A stretch of 64,000 nucleotides of DNA from Phragmites australis (Eukaryota > Streptophyta > Magnoliopsida > Poales > Poaceae): contig NC_084939.1 of the NCBI RefSeq assembly GCF_958298935.1, positions 21,255,501-21,319,500 on the forward strand, given 5' to 3'. Below are positions 35,755-47,029 of this stretch, piece by piece. A model generated the notes under the pieces. The model was not told the origin of the DNA and did no database searches. It was given only the letters and a program-made list of their open reading frames with translations. Position 1 is the first letter of the stretch. Each line of letters starts with the position of its first letter. The position numbers were made by a program, and so were the translations under genes.

Positions 35755-37239
35755 GGCGAGAGCTCGCCAGCGTTGGCGGCGGCAGCTGTGAACATTGGAA
35801 ACACGTGTGTGCATGCTTTTGGGGCTAAACAAGAGGTGTGGGAGGGTGTTGTGGGGTGCGACTGGTGCTCCGGTGGTGTTACCTTGGCCGATACAACTTC
35901 ATCAGTGGCCAGCAATGATGGAGAAGGGCAGAGGAGGAGGTGCTCTCGGTATGGGGAAAGGGAGGTGGGGGCACGGTGATGCTCGCCATGGGCTCGGATC
36001 GGACGGGGAGGTCTTGCTAGCAACTAGCGACGAGCAGGACAAGGTAGCGGCCATGGCGGCTCAGTGAGGAGGCGGTTGCAGCTATGGAGAGAGAGAAAAG
36101 GAGGAGCCAGCGAGGTAGAGTAGGAGCAGTTGGTGCTCACCGTGGGGTCAGACGGGATGGACGGTGGCCGGAGCTGGAGATCGATGGCGGCGTCGACAGT
36201 GCTCTATTTTTGGGAAAAATCAAGGGTCCGTGCCTTTCTTCTCCGAGTTCGGCGGCAAGCTCACCGCATCGATCTCCGTCCTCGGTGAGTCCGGCTCAAG
36301 CTAACTTGGACGACACGCTACTGTGCGGCCGGAGCTCGTTCCTGTATTTCGCGCACATGGCGTTCAAGATCCGCGGCGTGCTACGGCTACTGTTGCTCAT
36401 CGTGCTGGCGCTGCTTGTGGGGTTGCTCTACTACCTCGTGTCCGAGTCGGCCGGCATCTAGGTGCTCATCTTTGTGTCCATGGCCAGTGTCAAGGTCGTT
36501 GTCAGCACGAAGCTCATGGTATGGCGCGACTGAGCCTCGGGGCTCATCCGCTCCCCCGCGCATGCTCGTCAGCGAGAACAAGGCGAACGCGCTCCAGTGT
36601 GCACGCCAGGCGTCTTTATTTTGGAGAGAGAGAAAAGAGGGAAGAAGAGATGAGATGTCATATGACATGTGGGATCCACTGTCACGTAGGACAAAATCAC
36701 GATCAAAATCAGTTAATGATGTAAATTACACCAGTTTAAATAGTTAGGAGATGCATGATATCTATTTTTTTATTCGAAAGAACCAGTTTAAATAGTTAGA
36801 AGATGTATGATATATATTTTTTATTCGAAGGAACAATTAAACTCAACAATAATTGAAGAAGACAATATGGACTGTTTCCTTTGAGATTTGCGTCTCCAAC
36901 AAGCAGCCTAGCGTCAGCTCCCAAAACCCAGGCGTCGTTCGGCACGGCAGCCCAACACCTCCCCAGGTCCCTTCGTTTCTCGTTCTCCAGGTCCCACTGT
37001 CCAGAGCAGGCACCTCTCTTTTCTCATGGCGTGACGAGATCACGAGAGGCAGTAGTCGTCGTCCACCTCTCGCAGTCTGGCTGCTACCGGCGCGCAGGGG
37101 AAGCTGCAAACGGAGAGGTGAAGTGCTGTGGGATGCTAATGCACCGAGCGATTCGCCTTCCCCCTTCCGTTCTGAGCTCCTTTACCTTGGGTGTTGCCTA
37201 CTTGCCCCGCAGCATCGGCGCGCGCACCTGTTCGACGGA
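35755..37239. other. sequence with one hydrophobic plus-strand frame, unassigned
   Basis: GC-rich sequence follows the LTR end. A plus-strand frame ending TAG at 36,461 finishes with a hydrophobic segment (MAFKIRGVLRLLLLIVLALL, then VGLLYYLVSESAG), one likely membrane span, preceded by LCGRSSFLYFAH. I do not recognise the family. It could be a fragment of a captured membrane-protein gene. A near-duplicate GAAYAGTTTAAATAGTTAG pair lies at about 36,730 and 36,783. From 36,850 the sequence is the 5' flank of the F-box copy 4 relic. Confidence 0.3.
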
Positions 37240-38622
37240 ATGCCTCAGCGGCGCAAGAGCGGCAAGGCGCCGACGGCCAGCGGCGGGGACCCGTTCGCTG
37301 CCCTCCCGGACGCCGTCATCCAGCATGTGCTCGGCTTCCTGCCAGCGCGGGATGCCGTGCGGACGTGCGTGCTCGCCCGGCGATGGGGCCCGCTCTGGAG
37401 GTCCGTGCCCCGCCTGCGCATCGTCGACGTCGAGGCGCTGGGGAGCGTCTCGAGCCTGAACAGTTTTGTGAACCGGGTGCTCCTCCTCCGCGAACCCGGC
37501 TGCCCTCTTGACGAGTGCGAGTTCGATATACCTGGGTTCTCGCTGCCTGCGTCGACCACTGGATCCGGCATGCTTTGACGTGCCATGTCCGGGTGCTGCA
37601 AGTCCGTCTCCATGCTGGCGAGCGTGTTGAACTAGCGGACTGGGCTCTCTTATCCCAACACCTGATGAGATTAGAGCTTGATGGTCTCGTTCTGGAACAG
37701 ATCTTTCTTGATTTCTCAAGCTGCCCGGTGTTGGAGGATCTTGTCCCAATCCTTGTAACATCTCAACATCTCAGCCTGCTGAGTTTTGTTGGCAATTTGT
37801 CCCAACTCACATTTCTGCTCCAAGTCTTACTTCGCTGCAATTGGATGATTACTTTGGCGTAATTCCTATTCTTGAAAAAATGCCATCGCTGGAAACATCA
37901 AAGTCAAGCTGGGCCACAACGATGAGGATTACCGTGATTTCTATGATAAAGGTGGTTCTGGAGAATGTACTTGTTGCACGTGTTTGATATATTATGCTAA
38001 TGGTAGTAGAAATAATGTATGTGTGCTTTTTGGAGGTCTGTCAAGTGCGACACGTTTGGAATTGAAAGCTTCCCCAGAAATGGTATGCTACACTTGACAG
38101 TTGCATACCCAAATCGTATATATGCATTTCAGTACCGTTTCATCTTGCAGTTGAATTAAACCTTGAACTGTGCTTACTCTGATGCTCTTTGCACAGGTTA
38201 CATGGAAAAGGGGTCTGAGATACTGCCCAATATTTAGTAAGTTAAAAACTTTGTTGCTCAATGACTGGTGTTTGGTTGACCAGCATACACTGGTTTGCTT
38301 TCTCCAACACACAAACAATTCTTGAGAAACTCATTCTTCAACTCAGTAAGGTATATATATCCTATAAATATTATGTTTGTTACGTTTATCGAGTTGTCGT
38401 GCATGATTGATCTTGAATGTACTTTTTTATCTACAGAGAGCCAAACCTGCAGTGGAAATGGAAGGCAGCGATCTGGTGATACAATCACTTACACTGAGGC
38501 AACTTAAGATTATCGAAGTTAGATGTTAGATAATTGATGAAAGGGTTCACAGTATTTTGAAGATATGGTGTTCCTACAGCATAGGTCTTGAGCAAATTAA
38601 TGTCCAAGTCCAACAGATTTGA
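37240..38622 (+). pseudogene. F-box/LRR-FBD gene, degraded copy 4
   Basis: ATG at 37,240 begins MPQRRKSGKAP. The F-box reads ALPDAVIQHVLGFLPARDAV then VLARRWGPLWRS. The frame is lost near 37,540 and resumes one phase over with VDHWIRHALTCHVRVLQV, then LLSQHLMRLELDGL. It is lost again before APSLTSLQLDDYFGVIPILE and the Cys-rich CTCCTC segment. Exon 1 ends at an ATG|GTATGC-type donor near 38,082. Exon 2 (38,197-38,350) has RGLRYCPIFSKLKTLLLN, with a frameshift near 38,320. Exon 3 keeps LKIIEVRC, then an in-frame TAG, then IIDERVHSILK, ending at 38,622. At least three frameshifts and one stop make it a pseudogene. Confidence 0.85.
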
Positions 38623-38849
38623 AATGCACGTATGGTTTCATTTTAAGTCAACAATTTTCAATTTTATATTTCTAGACTTTTCATTTATATATAAACCCAA
38701 GCAATGATTACCCTTCATAGTAATTAGATAAGTAATACTTAAGAATCTTCAAGTTCATTAAGTTGCAGAAAATCCTAACAGTGTGAAAAAAACTTATGCA
38801 ATGCATAGGGGTTTAGTGTCTCGGTGGAATAATTTGATTCCTGATGGCA

Positions 38850-39128
38850 GGCAAACGACTTCAGAACCATACAAGATTGGTGGGGCGGAAGTAGCAGGCA
38901 TTTTCTGAAGTGAGAACAACTTTTGATGGTATGGCAGTTTACTTTTGGTGGAATACATGGAAAGAGCTCAATAAAAGATATGTTCAACTTTCAAGACCTG
39001 AAACTCAACGCATACTAAGTCGCCCATCAGACTTCGGAGGACATCCATCAAAGAAGGCTTGCTTATGCGGAAGAACGGAAGGACTAGCTGCGCAAGTTTT
39101 TGTCAGATTAGCTACTGTATCTTCTTAG
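38850..39128 (+). pseudogene. possible LINE C-terminal (zf-RVT) fragment
   Basis: Pieces of frame read DWWGGSSRHF and FDGMAVYFWWNTWKELNKR, resembling the DWW...LICWxLWKERNxR tail of plant non-LTR reverse transcriptase ORFs, where the zf-RVT domain ends. No reverse transcriptase core, poly-A tail or target duplication was found. The assignment rests on two short motifs. Confidence 0.4.
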
Positions 39129-39309
39129 TTGTCATGTAGGTAATTCATACCACATTTTGGATCTGCAATCTATTTAACTTCGGAATATTATAACAGAATT
39201 GTGAGACTTGACAGTCGTTACGTACTAGAGTGAGCAGAATAATATACAACTAAACATTGGTATCTTTCGTTGGTATTGAAGTTACAGTTATCAAATCAAG
39301 TTTCGTGGA

Positions 39310-39560
39310 TAAACATTCTGTAGTAAGAAAAAGGGCCGACACAGATTTTAAAACAAAGACAAATCTCGGTATTATCCAAGGGCAGTGATGGATCAAAGAA
39401 TTTTTAACCGTGCGTTTGAATGCAACCTAAAACAATGTCACTGGATTCGAAACATTTATAAGTAGCTATCAGTAGGTATGCAAAAAAATATTTAGGAAAA
39501 ACTATGGTGCCAGTTGACCCCACACTCAAACATGGATCCATCGCTGAGACTTCCGATGGT
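39310..39560. repeat. duplicated 3' flank, unit 1 of the F-box/DUF295 segmental duplication
   Basis: Contains GTAGTAAGAAAAAGGGCC, GATGGATCAAAGAATTTTTA and TGGTGCCAGTTGACCCCACA in the same order and spacing as 41,970-42,220. Both lie 3' of a minus-strand F-box/DUF295 copy, so they mark corresponding ends of a segmental duplication. A third, shorter relative is at about 42,715-42,845. Confidence 0.8.
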
Positions 39561-39876
39561 GATATATTCGAAAAATTTACATAGCGAGTTTATCAAGTAT
39601 TAGATTAGCAATTCAGAGCATGCATTTGTGCATCTCTCCGGCATCAATTCATGCATCTCTTGGTTTGCAGATCATAGCAACCTCACAGCAAATGGGTGGG
39701 AGTGCTAATGAAAGAGGCAGAGACTAAGCAAAACTTCCGTGCTAATGAAAAAATTGATCACTTGACTAAGCAAGTTGAGAGGAATATAAATGCATGGCGC
39801 TCCCCAGTGGAAGAGGCAGAGACAGAGGCATAACAAGATCTTCGTCATCTCTGTCGCTTCTTCACAAGGTTTCTGA

Positions 39877-41359
39877 CTATGGGTTATAGAAGTTATCTTT
39901 TAAGCCATCATCCCCAGATGAGATGGACCGAATTATAGATAACAACTGTCTCAACTGTTGTACATGTTCCGAAGCCTCGAGCCTTTCTCTGATTTCCTGC
40001 ATGCATGCACGCGCAAAATGTTCAGATACTTGCTACTAGTAATCGCACGTCAAAGACTGCAACTGATCGAGTGGAATCAATGAAATAAACCTTAAAGCGC
40101 CACGTTACACTAAGTAAAAGTAGATTCTTTTGGGAGGAAAGATCATGTATTCATGTCAGCATGCATGGCTTGCGCGACTCACCTCAGTTGGAGCAATGGC
40201 AGGTTGAGGCCGGAGCCACATGCAGGCTTCGTCGTTCCAATCGGCAGGCAGCTGCGCCACGAATTCCGACCTGCCGTCGTGGAAGCTATACCTGTACACG
40301 CGCCGCCGCCGCCGTCTCCTGTGGACGAAGTAGGCGCACCCGCCGCTACTCATGCCAAACAGCGCGGCGTCCACGGCGAAGCTGCTCGGCTGCCCAAGGA
40401 ACAGGACGCGGTCGGTGAAGCTGCGGCCATCCCTCTTCACCCACCGCGGCTCGACACCACCGGCGTCCGTTTCCGCTTCCTGCAGTGAGTACACCGACAC
40501 CGACAGCGCTTCTGCTTCCGCTTCCGGCCGACGACACGATAATCCAAGAGGTCGTTGTAGCAGTAGTACGCGCTCTTGACATGAACACACGCCCAAAGAA
40601 GCTCGCCGCGTGACTCCAAGACGTAGCTGGATTGAAATACCTTGCCGGTTTCACCAAATATCCGCCACCAGAGGTCACTGGCGTAGTTTTCGGCCTGCAC
40701 CGTCGCGATGCTCCAAGTGGTGTCGTCCATGCACAGTACGAACTTGCCGTCACGATATGCGACGCAGCAGCGGTCCCTCCCGTCGAGAGACATGCGAAGG
40801 TAATTCCTTCGCACCAGCGTCCACGCCACATCGCCGGGACGCAGAAGGGCCGCCTGGAAGGTGGGATCATGATACGACCGACCAATGGCGTACAGAAAGA
40901 TGGTACCGTCGCCGGAGACGGCGCCGACTGCGCGCTGCACCCACGACTCGATCTCATCTGGGTAGCGAGGCAGGAGGGTGGCAGCTGTAGATCCGGCGAG
41001 CGGATCGAAAAGGCCGTCATGAGCCTGGTGGTCGTCCCGTCGTCCGCGCTGATCACCCATCTGCTGTCTCGTATACGTATGGCCGTGGCCACGGCGCAGC
41101 GGCGGCGGCTCGACACAGAGAAGGCGCAGGCGCAGCAAGCCCTTCGATGCCCAGTGGCGTCGCGCGGCGCGGCGAGCCACGGCAGGAACGCGGGATGGCA
41201 CGGCGCCGGCGGAAGCGTGTCAAGCCAGGGCTTGCACACGGCGTGGAAGCGGACGAAGTCGACGGCGGCGCGGAGGCAGCGTGAGATGTCACGGAGAAGA
41301 TCGAACGGGAGGTCGGGCCAGCGGGACGAGGCCGCGCCCGTGGCCAATCGCTTGGGCAT
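39877..41359 (-). pseudogene. F-box/DUF295 (KIB-type) gene, copy A with two frameshifts
   Basis: ATG at 41,359 begins MPKRLATGAASS. The F-box is about residues 13-50 (WPDLPFDLLRDISRCLRAAV, FHAVCKPWLDTLP). The DUF295 beta-propeller-like region follows: RWVISADDG, FDPLAGSTAATLLPRYP, FLYAIGRSYHDPTF, CCVAYRDGKFVLCMDD, and finally GRSFTDRVLFLGQPSSFAVD. The frame must shift twice: near 41,010 (before GLFDPLAG) and near 40,545 (before SVSVYSLQE). Exon 1 ends at 40,183 with GAG|GTGAGT. A short last exon at 39,877-39,996 (acceptor GCATGCAG) encodes a helical tail EIRERLEASEHVQQLRQLL in phase 0. F-box/DUF295 proteins are presumed SCF adaptors. It is either a recent pseudogene or has two sequence errors. 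Confidence 0.75.
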
Positions 41360-41544
41360 GATCTGATCGGACGCCTCGATCTCTCCGTATGGAATATGTT
41401 TAGGACTCTAGCGAGTAGTTTGAGTTGTTTTTATCAAACCAGAGTTTTTTTTTTGAGAGGTTTTATCAAATCAGAGTTGTATTACGGTGGAAACTATTCA
41501 CCGTTCATTGCACATCTTCTTCGTGCGACATCCTTCCCACAAGT

Positions 41545-41943
41545 CCGTAACCAATCTAATCTCTTTGTCTAGCTAAGTGTTTATGTGTTATAACGATAAT
41601 ATGATAAAATTAAGTATAAACTTAACGTATAAAGACGTGGATATGTTATAGGAGCACCGTCGAACGAATATATCGGGAGCGATACCATAGTTTAATTTTA
41701 GATGAGATTCCAAAAAAAATGAAAAAATTATCTACTAATTTCCTTTCTAATTTCTATATTTATTTTTATTAGTAAAACATATTCATATCTGTAGCCGGTA
41801 GGAGACTGAAGGATGAGGGTCGATAGCAAAAAAGTAGGTAAATTATTTGAATTTTAGGAGCTTTTATTTGAATTTTAGGGAGGCTGAAATAAGGAGAAAA
41901 TGTGATGCGTAAATTAATTCGTGTTTTATATAGTAGAGATCAA
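41545..41943 (-). mobile_element. short repeat with TCTCTACTATATAAAAC end (Helitron-like?)
   Basis: On the minus strand it starts TCTCTACTATATAAAAC and ends near CACTTAGCTAG. A relative in the opposite orientation is at 57,735-58,110, sharing CTACTATATAAAAC, TTTTACTAATAAAAATAAAT, ATCTAAAATTAAACTATRG and CGACACTTAGCTGG-like words. A TC start and CTAG end would suit a Helitron, but no clear 3' hairpin was identified. Confidence 0.45.
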
Positions 41944-41969
41944 TTCAGGTTTAACGAATGATCACGTGA

Positions 41970-42220
41970 TGGGGAGTTATGTAGTAAGAAAAGAGTGGCC
42001 AACACAGATTTTAAAACAATGACAAATCTCAGTATAGTCAAGGTCAGTGATGGATCAAAGAATTTTTAACCGTGGGTTTGAATGCAACCTAAAAAGATCG
42101 CACTGGACTCAAAACGAAATTTACAAGTAATTATCAGTAGGTATATAGCAATTTTAATTCAAAAAAGAGAAACCATGGTGCCAGTTGACCCCACAACTCA
42201 AACATGGATCCAATCGCTGG
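41970..42220. repeat. duplicated 3' flank, unit 2
   Basis: Second copy of the 39,310-39,560 block. It marks the 3' side of the F-box/DUF295 copy B locus before the transposon insertions that now separate it from its gene. Confidence 0.8.
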
Positions 42221-42230
42221 TACTGCCGAT

Positions 42231-42419
42231 CAGTGGCGGACCCAGGGCCTAGCGACCCTGAGCATCCGTCCGGGCTCCATTCCGACTCGCCTCTTTACCT
42301 CTATATAGGCTATAAGTAAATTCGTGATTTGGACCGATTAAATTTTAAACAAAATCTAACCTGTATGGGCACGGCTTGCATCCAGCCCAGGCTCCCTGAA
42401 ATCTTTAGGTCCGCCACTG
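42231..42419. mobile_element. hAT MITE with 8-bp target duplication
   Basis: Perfect 12-bp terminal inverted repeats CAGTGGCGGACC..GGTCCGCCACTG (one extra base on the left side) enclose 189 bases. Flanks CTGCCGAT (42,223-42,230) and CTGCTGAT (42,420-42,427) form an 8-bp target duplication with one mismatch. It contains no coding sequence. Confidence 0.8.
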
Positions 42420-42427
42420 CTGCTGAT

Positions 42428-43199
42428 GGTGCCAGTTGTTCCTTCGAGCATCATGAGGAAATCAAATGTTGGCTACAATTCCAAACTCCAAGCCCACAGA
42501 GGCACAGGAAGCTTGAGAAACTCCATGGTCGATTAATATCTGAGCACCTATAGTGGAAGCCAAGGTCACCGGAGCAGGTGACTAGGAGAATAGGACGACC
42601 GATATGCGATCTTCTCCAATGGCTGATGGCTACTTGTTTGGGATGGCGTGTCGGTTCGGTGTGGCGTGCAACAGAAGAGGAACAATTGATGAGGAAGACG
42701 AGGGCAAACACGTCGTTTATTTGGATGCAACCTAAAACAACCTCAATGGATTCAAAACAAAATTTATAAGTAATTATTAGTAGGTATATAAGCATTTTTT
42801 AAATACTGTTGGTGCCAATTGACCCCATAACTCACTGGATTCAAAACAAAATGTTTGCTGCATCAGTTCTGAATCCCAAGTACTGGTGTGAGGATCAATC
42901 AATTCATCGACACGAGTAATCGAATTTGCCCCTCTCAGTGTTCTTGGCCTCCTCGTCCACTCTCTTGGAATCCATGCATCCCGCCATATGTGCACACATG
43001 CTCTCCGTTACCAATTCTCCAGATAACGCCTAGCTTCAATACCTCCACACCTCGTAGGATGCTCCTCCAGGCATAAGACATCTGATAAATCAAATTAAAA
43101 TATATCTTAATTTATTTATGATAAGTGATTGATAAGATTGTAGATTTGATTTGTTGATTTATGGGGTTAAAAAACATGTATATGTATGTCTATTATGAT
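42428..43199. other. no gene recognised; partial third copy of the duplicated flank
   Basis: About 42,715-42,845 repeats GATGCAACCTAAAACAAC, AAATTTATAAGTAATTATTA and TTGACCCCATAACTCA from the duplicated flank, so this part was duplicated once more. The rest carries nothing identifiable. Confidence 0.5.
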
Positions 43200-43740
43200 C
43201 CTAACTAATCAAAGTTACAGAGAATATCAAGTTGGCGTGTTTGTCTCTGAGTTTAGGAAAAATATACATGCTGGATGGACCAACACTCTGTAAGTTGAAC
43301 ATGCCGGATGGTCTAGCATTTGGACGGAGTACACGCCGGAGCATTTCAAGATAGAGACAAAACTTAAAGTACACGCCGAATGGTCCGGCGTTGAGGTGAA
43401 GTGAACATCGGAGCATTTCTTGCAGAGAGGTTATAAACTGACTTTGACGGACTTGAACACGCAGGATCGTCTAGTAATAGATATGAATGCATGGCGGACT
43501 ATTTCTTGCAGAGAGGATTCCAGATGGAGAGCTCTGCTGAGTTGCACACACTAGATGGTTCGGTGCTCAGAAGGAATGTGCGTCGGATCATCCGGTGTTC
43601 ACAATTTTTTTGAGATATGTTTTGAACTAAGGATTTCGATTTGGACTAACTGTAGGTTAAGTTATATATTGTTATAGATGTATGTTTGTTTGTCTCATGA
43701 TGTGTCGGTGATAGATGCAATTTGGCGGTCGACAGTAGAC
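43200..43740 (+). repeat. copia LTR fragment, inverted relative to the next element
   Basis: Contains TACACGCCGGAGCATTTC and CGGATGGTCTAGC-type words in plus sense. Its right end (about 43,680-43,740, ATGATGTGTCGGTGATAGAT) is the reverse complement of sequence at about 49,485-49,530 in the following element's LTR. Two LTR pieces of one family therefore meet head to head near 43,740. Confidence 0.6.
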
Positions 43741-44000
43741 CACCATTAGACCATGATTTTGCACTTCTCTGTTAAACAGTTCGGTGTTCCTCCGGTGTTC
43801 ACACCGGACCATCCGATGTGTAGAACAGCTCTGGCGTTGAAAACCTGCATCTTTGTTAAATGCTCCAGTGTTGAAAGCCTCTCAACACCAGACCTTCCGA
43901 TGAGTAGACCGCCCTGGATACCCATTTTCAGCACCTCTGTTAAATACTCTGACGTTGTCTCCAAGTGCTCACCGAATCATCCGTTGTGTACAAATTCAAG
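43741..44000 (-). repeat. 3' LTR piece of the copia element
   Basis: About 250 bases match 49,855-50,100 in the 5' LTR (GATTTTGCACTTCTCTGTTA, GAAAACCTGCATCT, GAAAGCCTCTCAACACC). The LTR segment nearest the polypurine tract differs from the 5' LTR start, so the two LTRs are only partly alike. Confidence 0.7.
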
Positions 44001-44212
44001 CTTGCTCAACAGATTTTATGTCATGTCTCAAAAATAATCTAAGCTTGCACATATTGTTATACATCCACTCCACTTAGCACAAATTCACAACTAGTACAAG
44101 AAAATGCAATGAACATATAAGTGAAGCTCAACTACTATGATTATCTTACAAAAATGCTATGCAATGCTAATGCAACAAAAGTAGGATAAAGTATGTACAA
44201 TACAACTCTCCC

Positions 44213-45740
44213 TCATATAATGCCATAAGGATGGCACACTCCAAGCTCTCCCCTCAAATAAGCAAATTTTGTTTCATCGAGAGGCTTGGTGAATATGTCG
44301 GATAGCTGGTGTTGGGTATCTATGTAGCTCAACTCAATATCTCCCTTCTCATTGTGATCTTTCAAGAAGTGAAATCTCACATCTATGTATTTAGTTCTGG
44401 AGTATTGAACTGGGTTATTGGCAAGGCTTATGTCACTGGTGTTGTCATACAAAAGTGGCACACTCTTGAAATCTAACATATAGTCCCTCAAGGTAGCAAC
44501 CATCCACAAAATCTGTGAGCAACAGCTACATATTCAGTATCAATAGTAGACTGTGCAACGCTAGACTACTTACGGGAAGACCAACACACAAGAGAATTAC
44601 CAAAAATGACAGGTACCAGAGGTACTCTTCCTGTAAATTCTACAGCCAACAAAATCCACATCCAAAAAACCTCGAAGGGAAAGAGAAGAAGAGGCAGAAA
44701 ACCAAAGACCATACTCAAGAGTATGCTTGAGGTACCTTATAATACATTTCACCACTTGGTGGTGAGACGTCCTCAGTGATGCCTGAAAACGAGCACGCAA
44801 ACAAATGATGAAGTGGCTATCATGTCTTGTCATCATCAGGTACATAAGGGAGCCAATCATGCTCCTGTACTCTCGCTGTCCACCTCCTCGCCATCCTCAT
44901 CCGGATCGAGCACGATCGAGGTAGCCATCGGTGTCACCGAGGGATTAGCATCACTCATGTTGAACTTCTTTAGCAAATCCTTGGTGTACTTCGTCTGGTG
45001 GACGAATATACCTTACTTGCATTGCTTGATTTGCAGTTCAAGGAAGAAGTTGAGCTCTCCCATCATTGACATCTCAAACTCCCTGCTCATAGTTTCTGCA
45101 AATTTGGCTATAAGTGCATGACAAGGGCCACAAAAAATGATATTATCCACGTAAATCTGAACGAGTAGGAAATCATTGTCGTGCCTAAAAGTAAACAAAA
45201 TTTTATCCACTGACCCCACCACATACCCGTGCTCTAGTAAGTAAGCCTATCATACCAAGTACCAGGCACATGTTTAAGTCCATAAAAATCTTTCTGAAGA
45301 TTGTATACTTTATGTAGGTATTTGGGGTGCTCGAAACCTAGGGGTTGCTTAACACAGACCTCTTCATCTAGGAAACCATTTAGGAAAGCACTCTTGACAT
45401 CCATTTGATACAACTTAAAACCTTAGGGTGCCCAAATGCAAGGAGGATCCTAATGGCTTCTAACCTAGCTATCGGTGCAAAAGTCTCTCCAAAATTTATC
45501 CCCTCTATTTAAGTGAAACCCTGAACCACAATTCTAGTTTTGTTTTTAACAACTGACCCATCCCCCTTATTTGTTCTTGAATACCATTTGGTGCCTATAG
45601 TATGAATGTTAGGGGGTGGCTCTACAAGGACCCAAACTTGATTTCTCTTAAAGTTTTATAATTCTTCATGAATGGTATTGACCCAATTTGAATCAGAAAG
45701 AGCGTGTCCAACATTATGAGGCTCAAAAGAAGCAACAAAT
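44213..45740 (-). pseudogene. copia reverse transcriptase and RNase H, decayed
   Basis: Minus-strand pieces in order: NWVNTIHEELYNF and WVLVEPPPNIHTIGTKW (RVT_2 start), ARLEAIRILLAF, then the polymerase catalytic-type box QIYVDNIIFCG near 45,140 and FEMSMMGELNFFLELQIKQ. The connection and RNase H follow (MIGSLMYLMMTRHD, IIRYLKHTLEYGL, LLYDNTSDISLANNPVQYS, VRFHFLKDHNEKGDIEL, TKPLDETKFAYLRGELGVC). Multiple stops and frameshifts separate them. A purine tract GAGGGAGAG lies just past the end at about 44,205-44,213. Confidence 0.85.
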
Positions 45741-46244
45741 GTAAAATATGTAAAATGAGCATATTGAGTAGATTTGGATCTCGTTACCCTCTCACCAAGG
45801 CCGCCGACCATCAGTTGTGCGGGATGTCTCTGCTAGATATGTTGAGGAACCTCACGTCGTGAGACGATCTCGCCCTCAATTGTCGCTGGTGCAGGCTCGA
45901 AAGTAGTTGAAGTGGAAGTAGAGGCCACATGACCCTCTACCGGTGTAGAAGTAGCAAGAGCTAGCTCTGAAATAGGTACTATGACAGAAAATAGTAGATC
46001 ATCCTCATCATTACCGAGAGCTAGAAGGTTACCATCTACAAAGATGCTTTCGCTCATTTTCTGATCTCTTGCACACTCAAAGACATGACTAACACGAGGA
46101 GTTTCTTGATCAAAGGTCACACCACATGACTCCATGATGGTGTTAGTGTCAAGATTAAGAACCTTGTAAGAATTACCATGAAGCAAATCCCCAAGAAAAT
46201 TCCATCGAAAGAACACGACTTGAATTTGTAAATATTGTCACGCT

Positions 46245-46830
46245 TTAGGATGAAGCATCGACAACAAAAACTCTCAAATGTGAAACATTCGGCTTTCTCC
46301 CAAAATGCAACTCATAAAAAGTCAAAATCAAAATCGAGCATAAGAAAATCCGATTGCAGATATACCAAGCTGTGCTAATAGCCTTAGCCCAAAACTTCCT
46401 AGGAGTCATGTGCTCATTGAGCATCGTCGTAGCCATCTCCACCAAAGTCCGATTCTTCCTCTCAACCACGCCATTCTGCTAAGGAACACGTAGGGCAGAA
46501 AATTGATACTTAATGCCATGTTCAAGATAGAAAGCATAAAAGAGATAGTTCTTGAACTCGGTGACATTATCACTGTGAATTACTTTCAATGCACTAGGAA
46601 GTTCTTTGAACAATCTTAAAGCCAAGCTCCAAAAATAGAGAACACTTCATTCTCGCTAACAAGAAAGAAGACCCAATAGTAGCGAGAGTAATTATCAACA
46701 ATGACAAGAACATACCATTTCCCATCATCTAAACTAACCCGGGAAGGACCAACAATATTCATATAGAGAAGTTCTCTCGGTCGTTCAGTCATCACTAGAT
46801 TAACTTGGTGGATGGGAGACGACAACTATC
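46245..46830 (-). pseudogene. copia integrase, decayed
   Basis: The core begins RPRELLYMNIVGPSRVSLDD and VLVIVDNYSRYYWVFFL (catalytic Asp region). It continues after frame breaks with QNGVVERKNRTLVEMATTML, where the codon before QNG has become TAG, and FWAKAISTAWYICNR. Integrase inserts retroelement DNA; this copy cannot encode a full enzyme. Confidence 0.8.
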
Positions 46831-47029
46831 TTATCATGCTGACAAGGAGCACAAACAAGATTCTTCTCAAATTTGAGCTTAGGCAATCCTCAGATTAAGC
46901 ATATGGCACTCAAACGAGTAAGAAAATCGAAGTTCATGTGCCCTAGTCTCCTATGCTACATCCAAAGCTCAGAAGAAGGTTGAGCAATCAAACAACGAAG
47001 AAGAACCCAGAGACTAAGAAAAAATCGTC

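Noticed and set aside
36853..37239. In-frame N-terminal extension of F-box copy 4
   Set aside because: Paralogs start at the MPxxR methionine equivalent to 37,240; the upstream part has no similarity among copies.
40152..41366. Plus-strand frames of 111-244 codons antisense to F-box/DUF295 copy A
   Set aside because: Antisense shadows of a GC-rich coding region; the minus strand has the recognised domains and splice sites.
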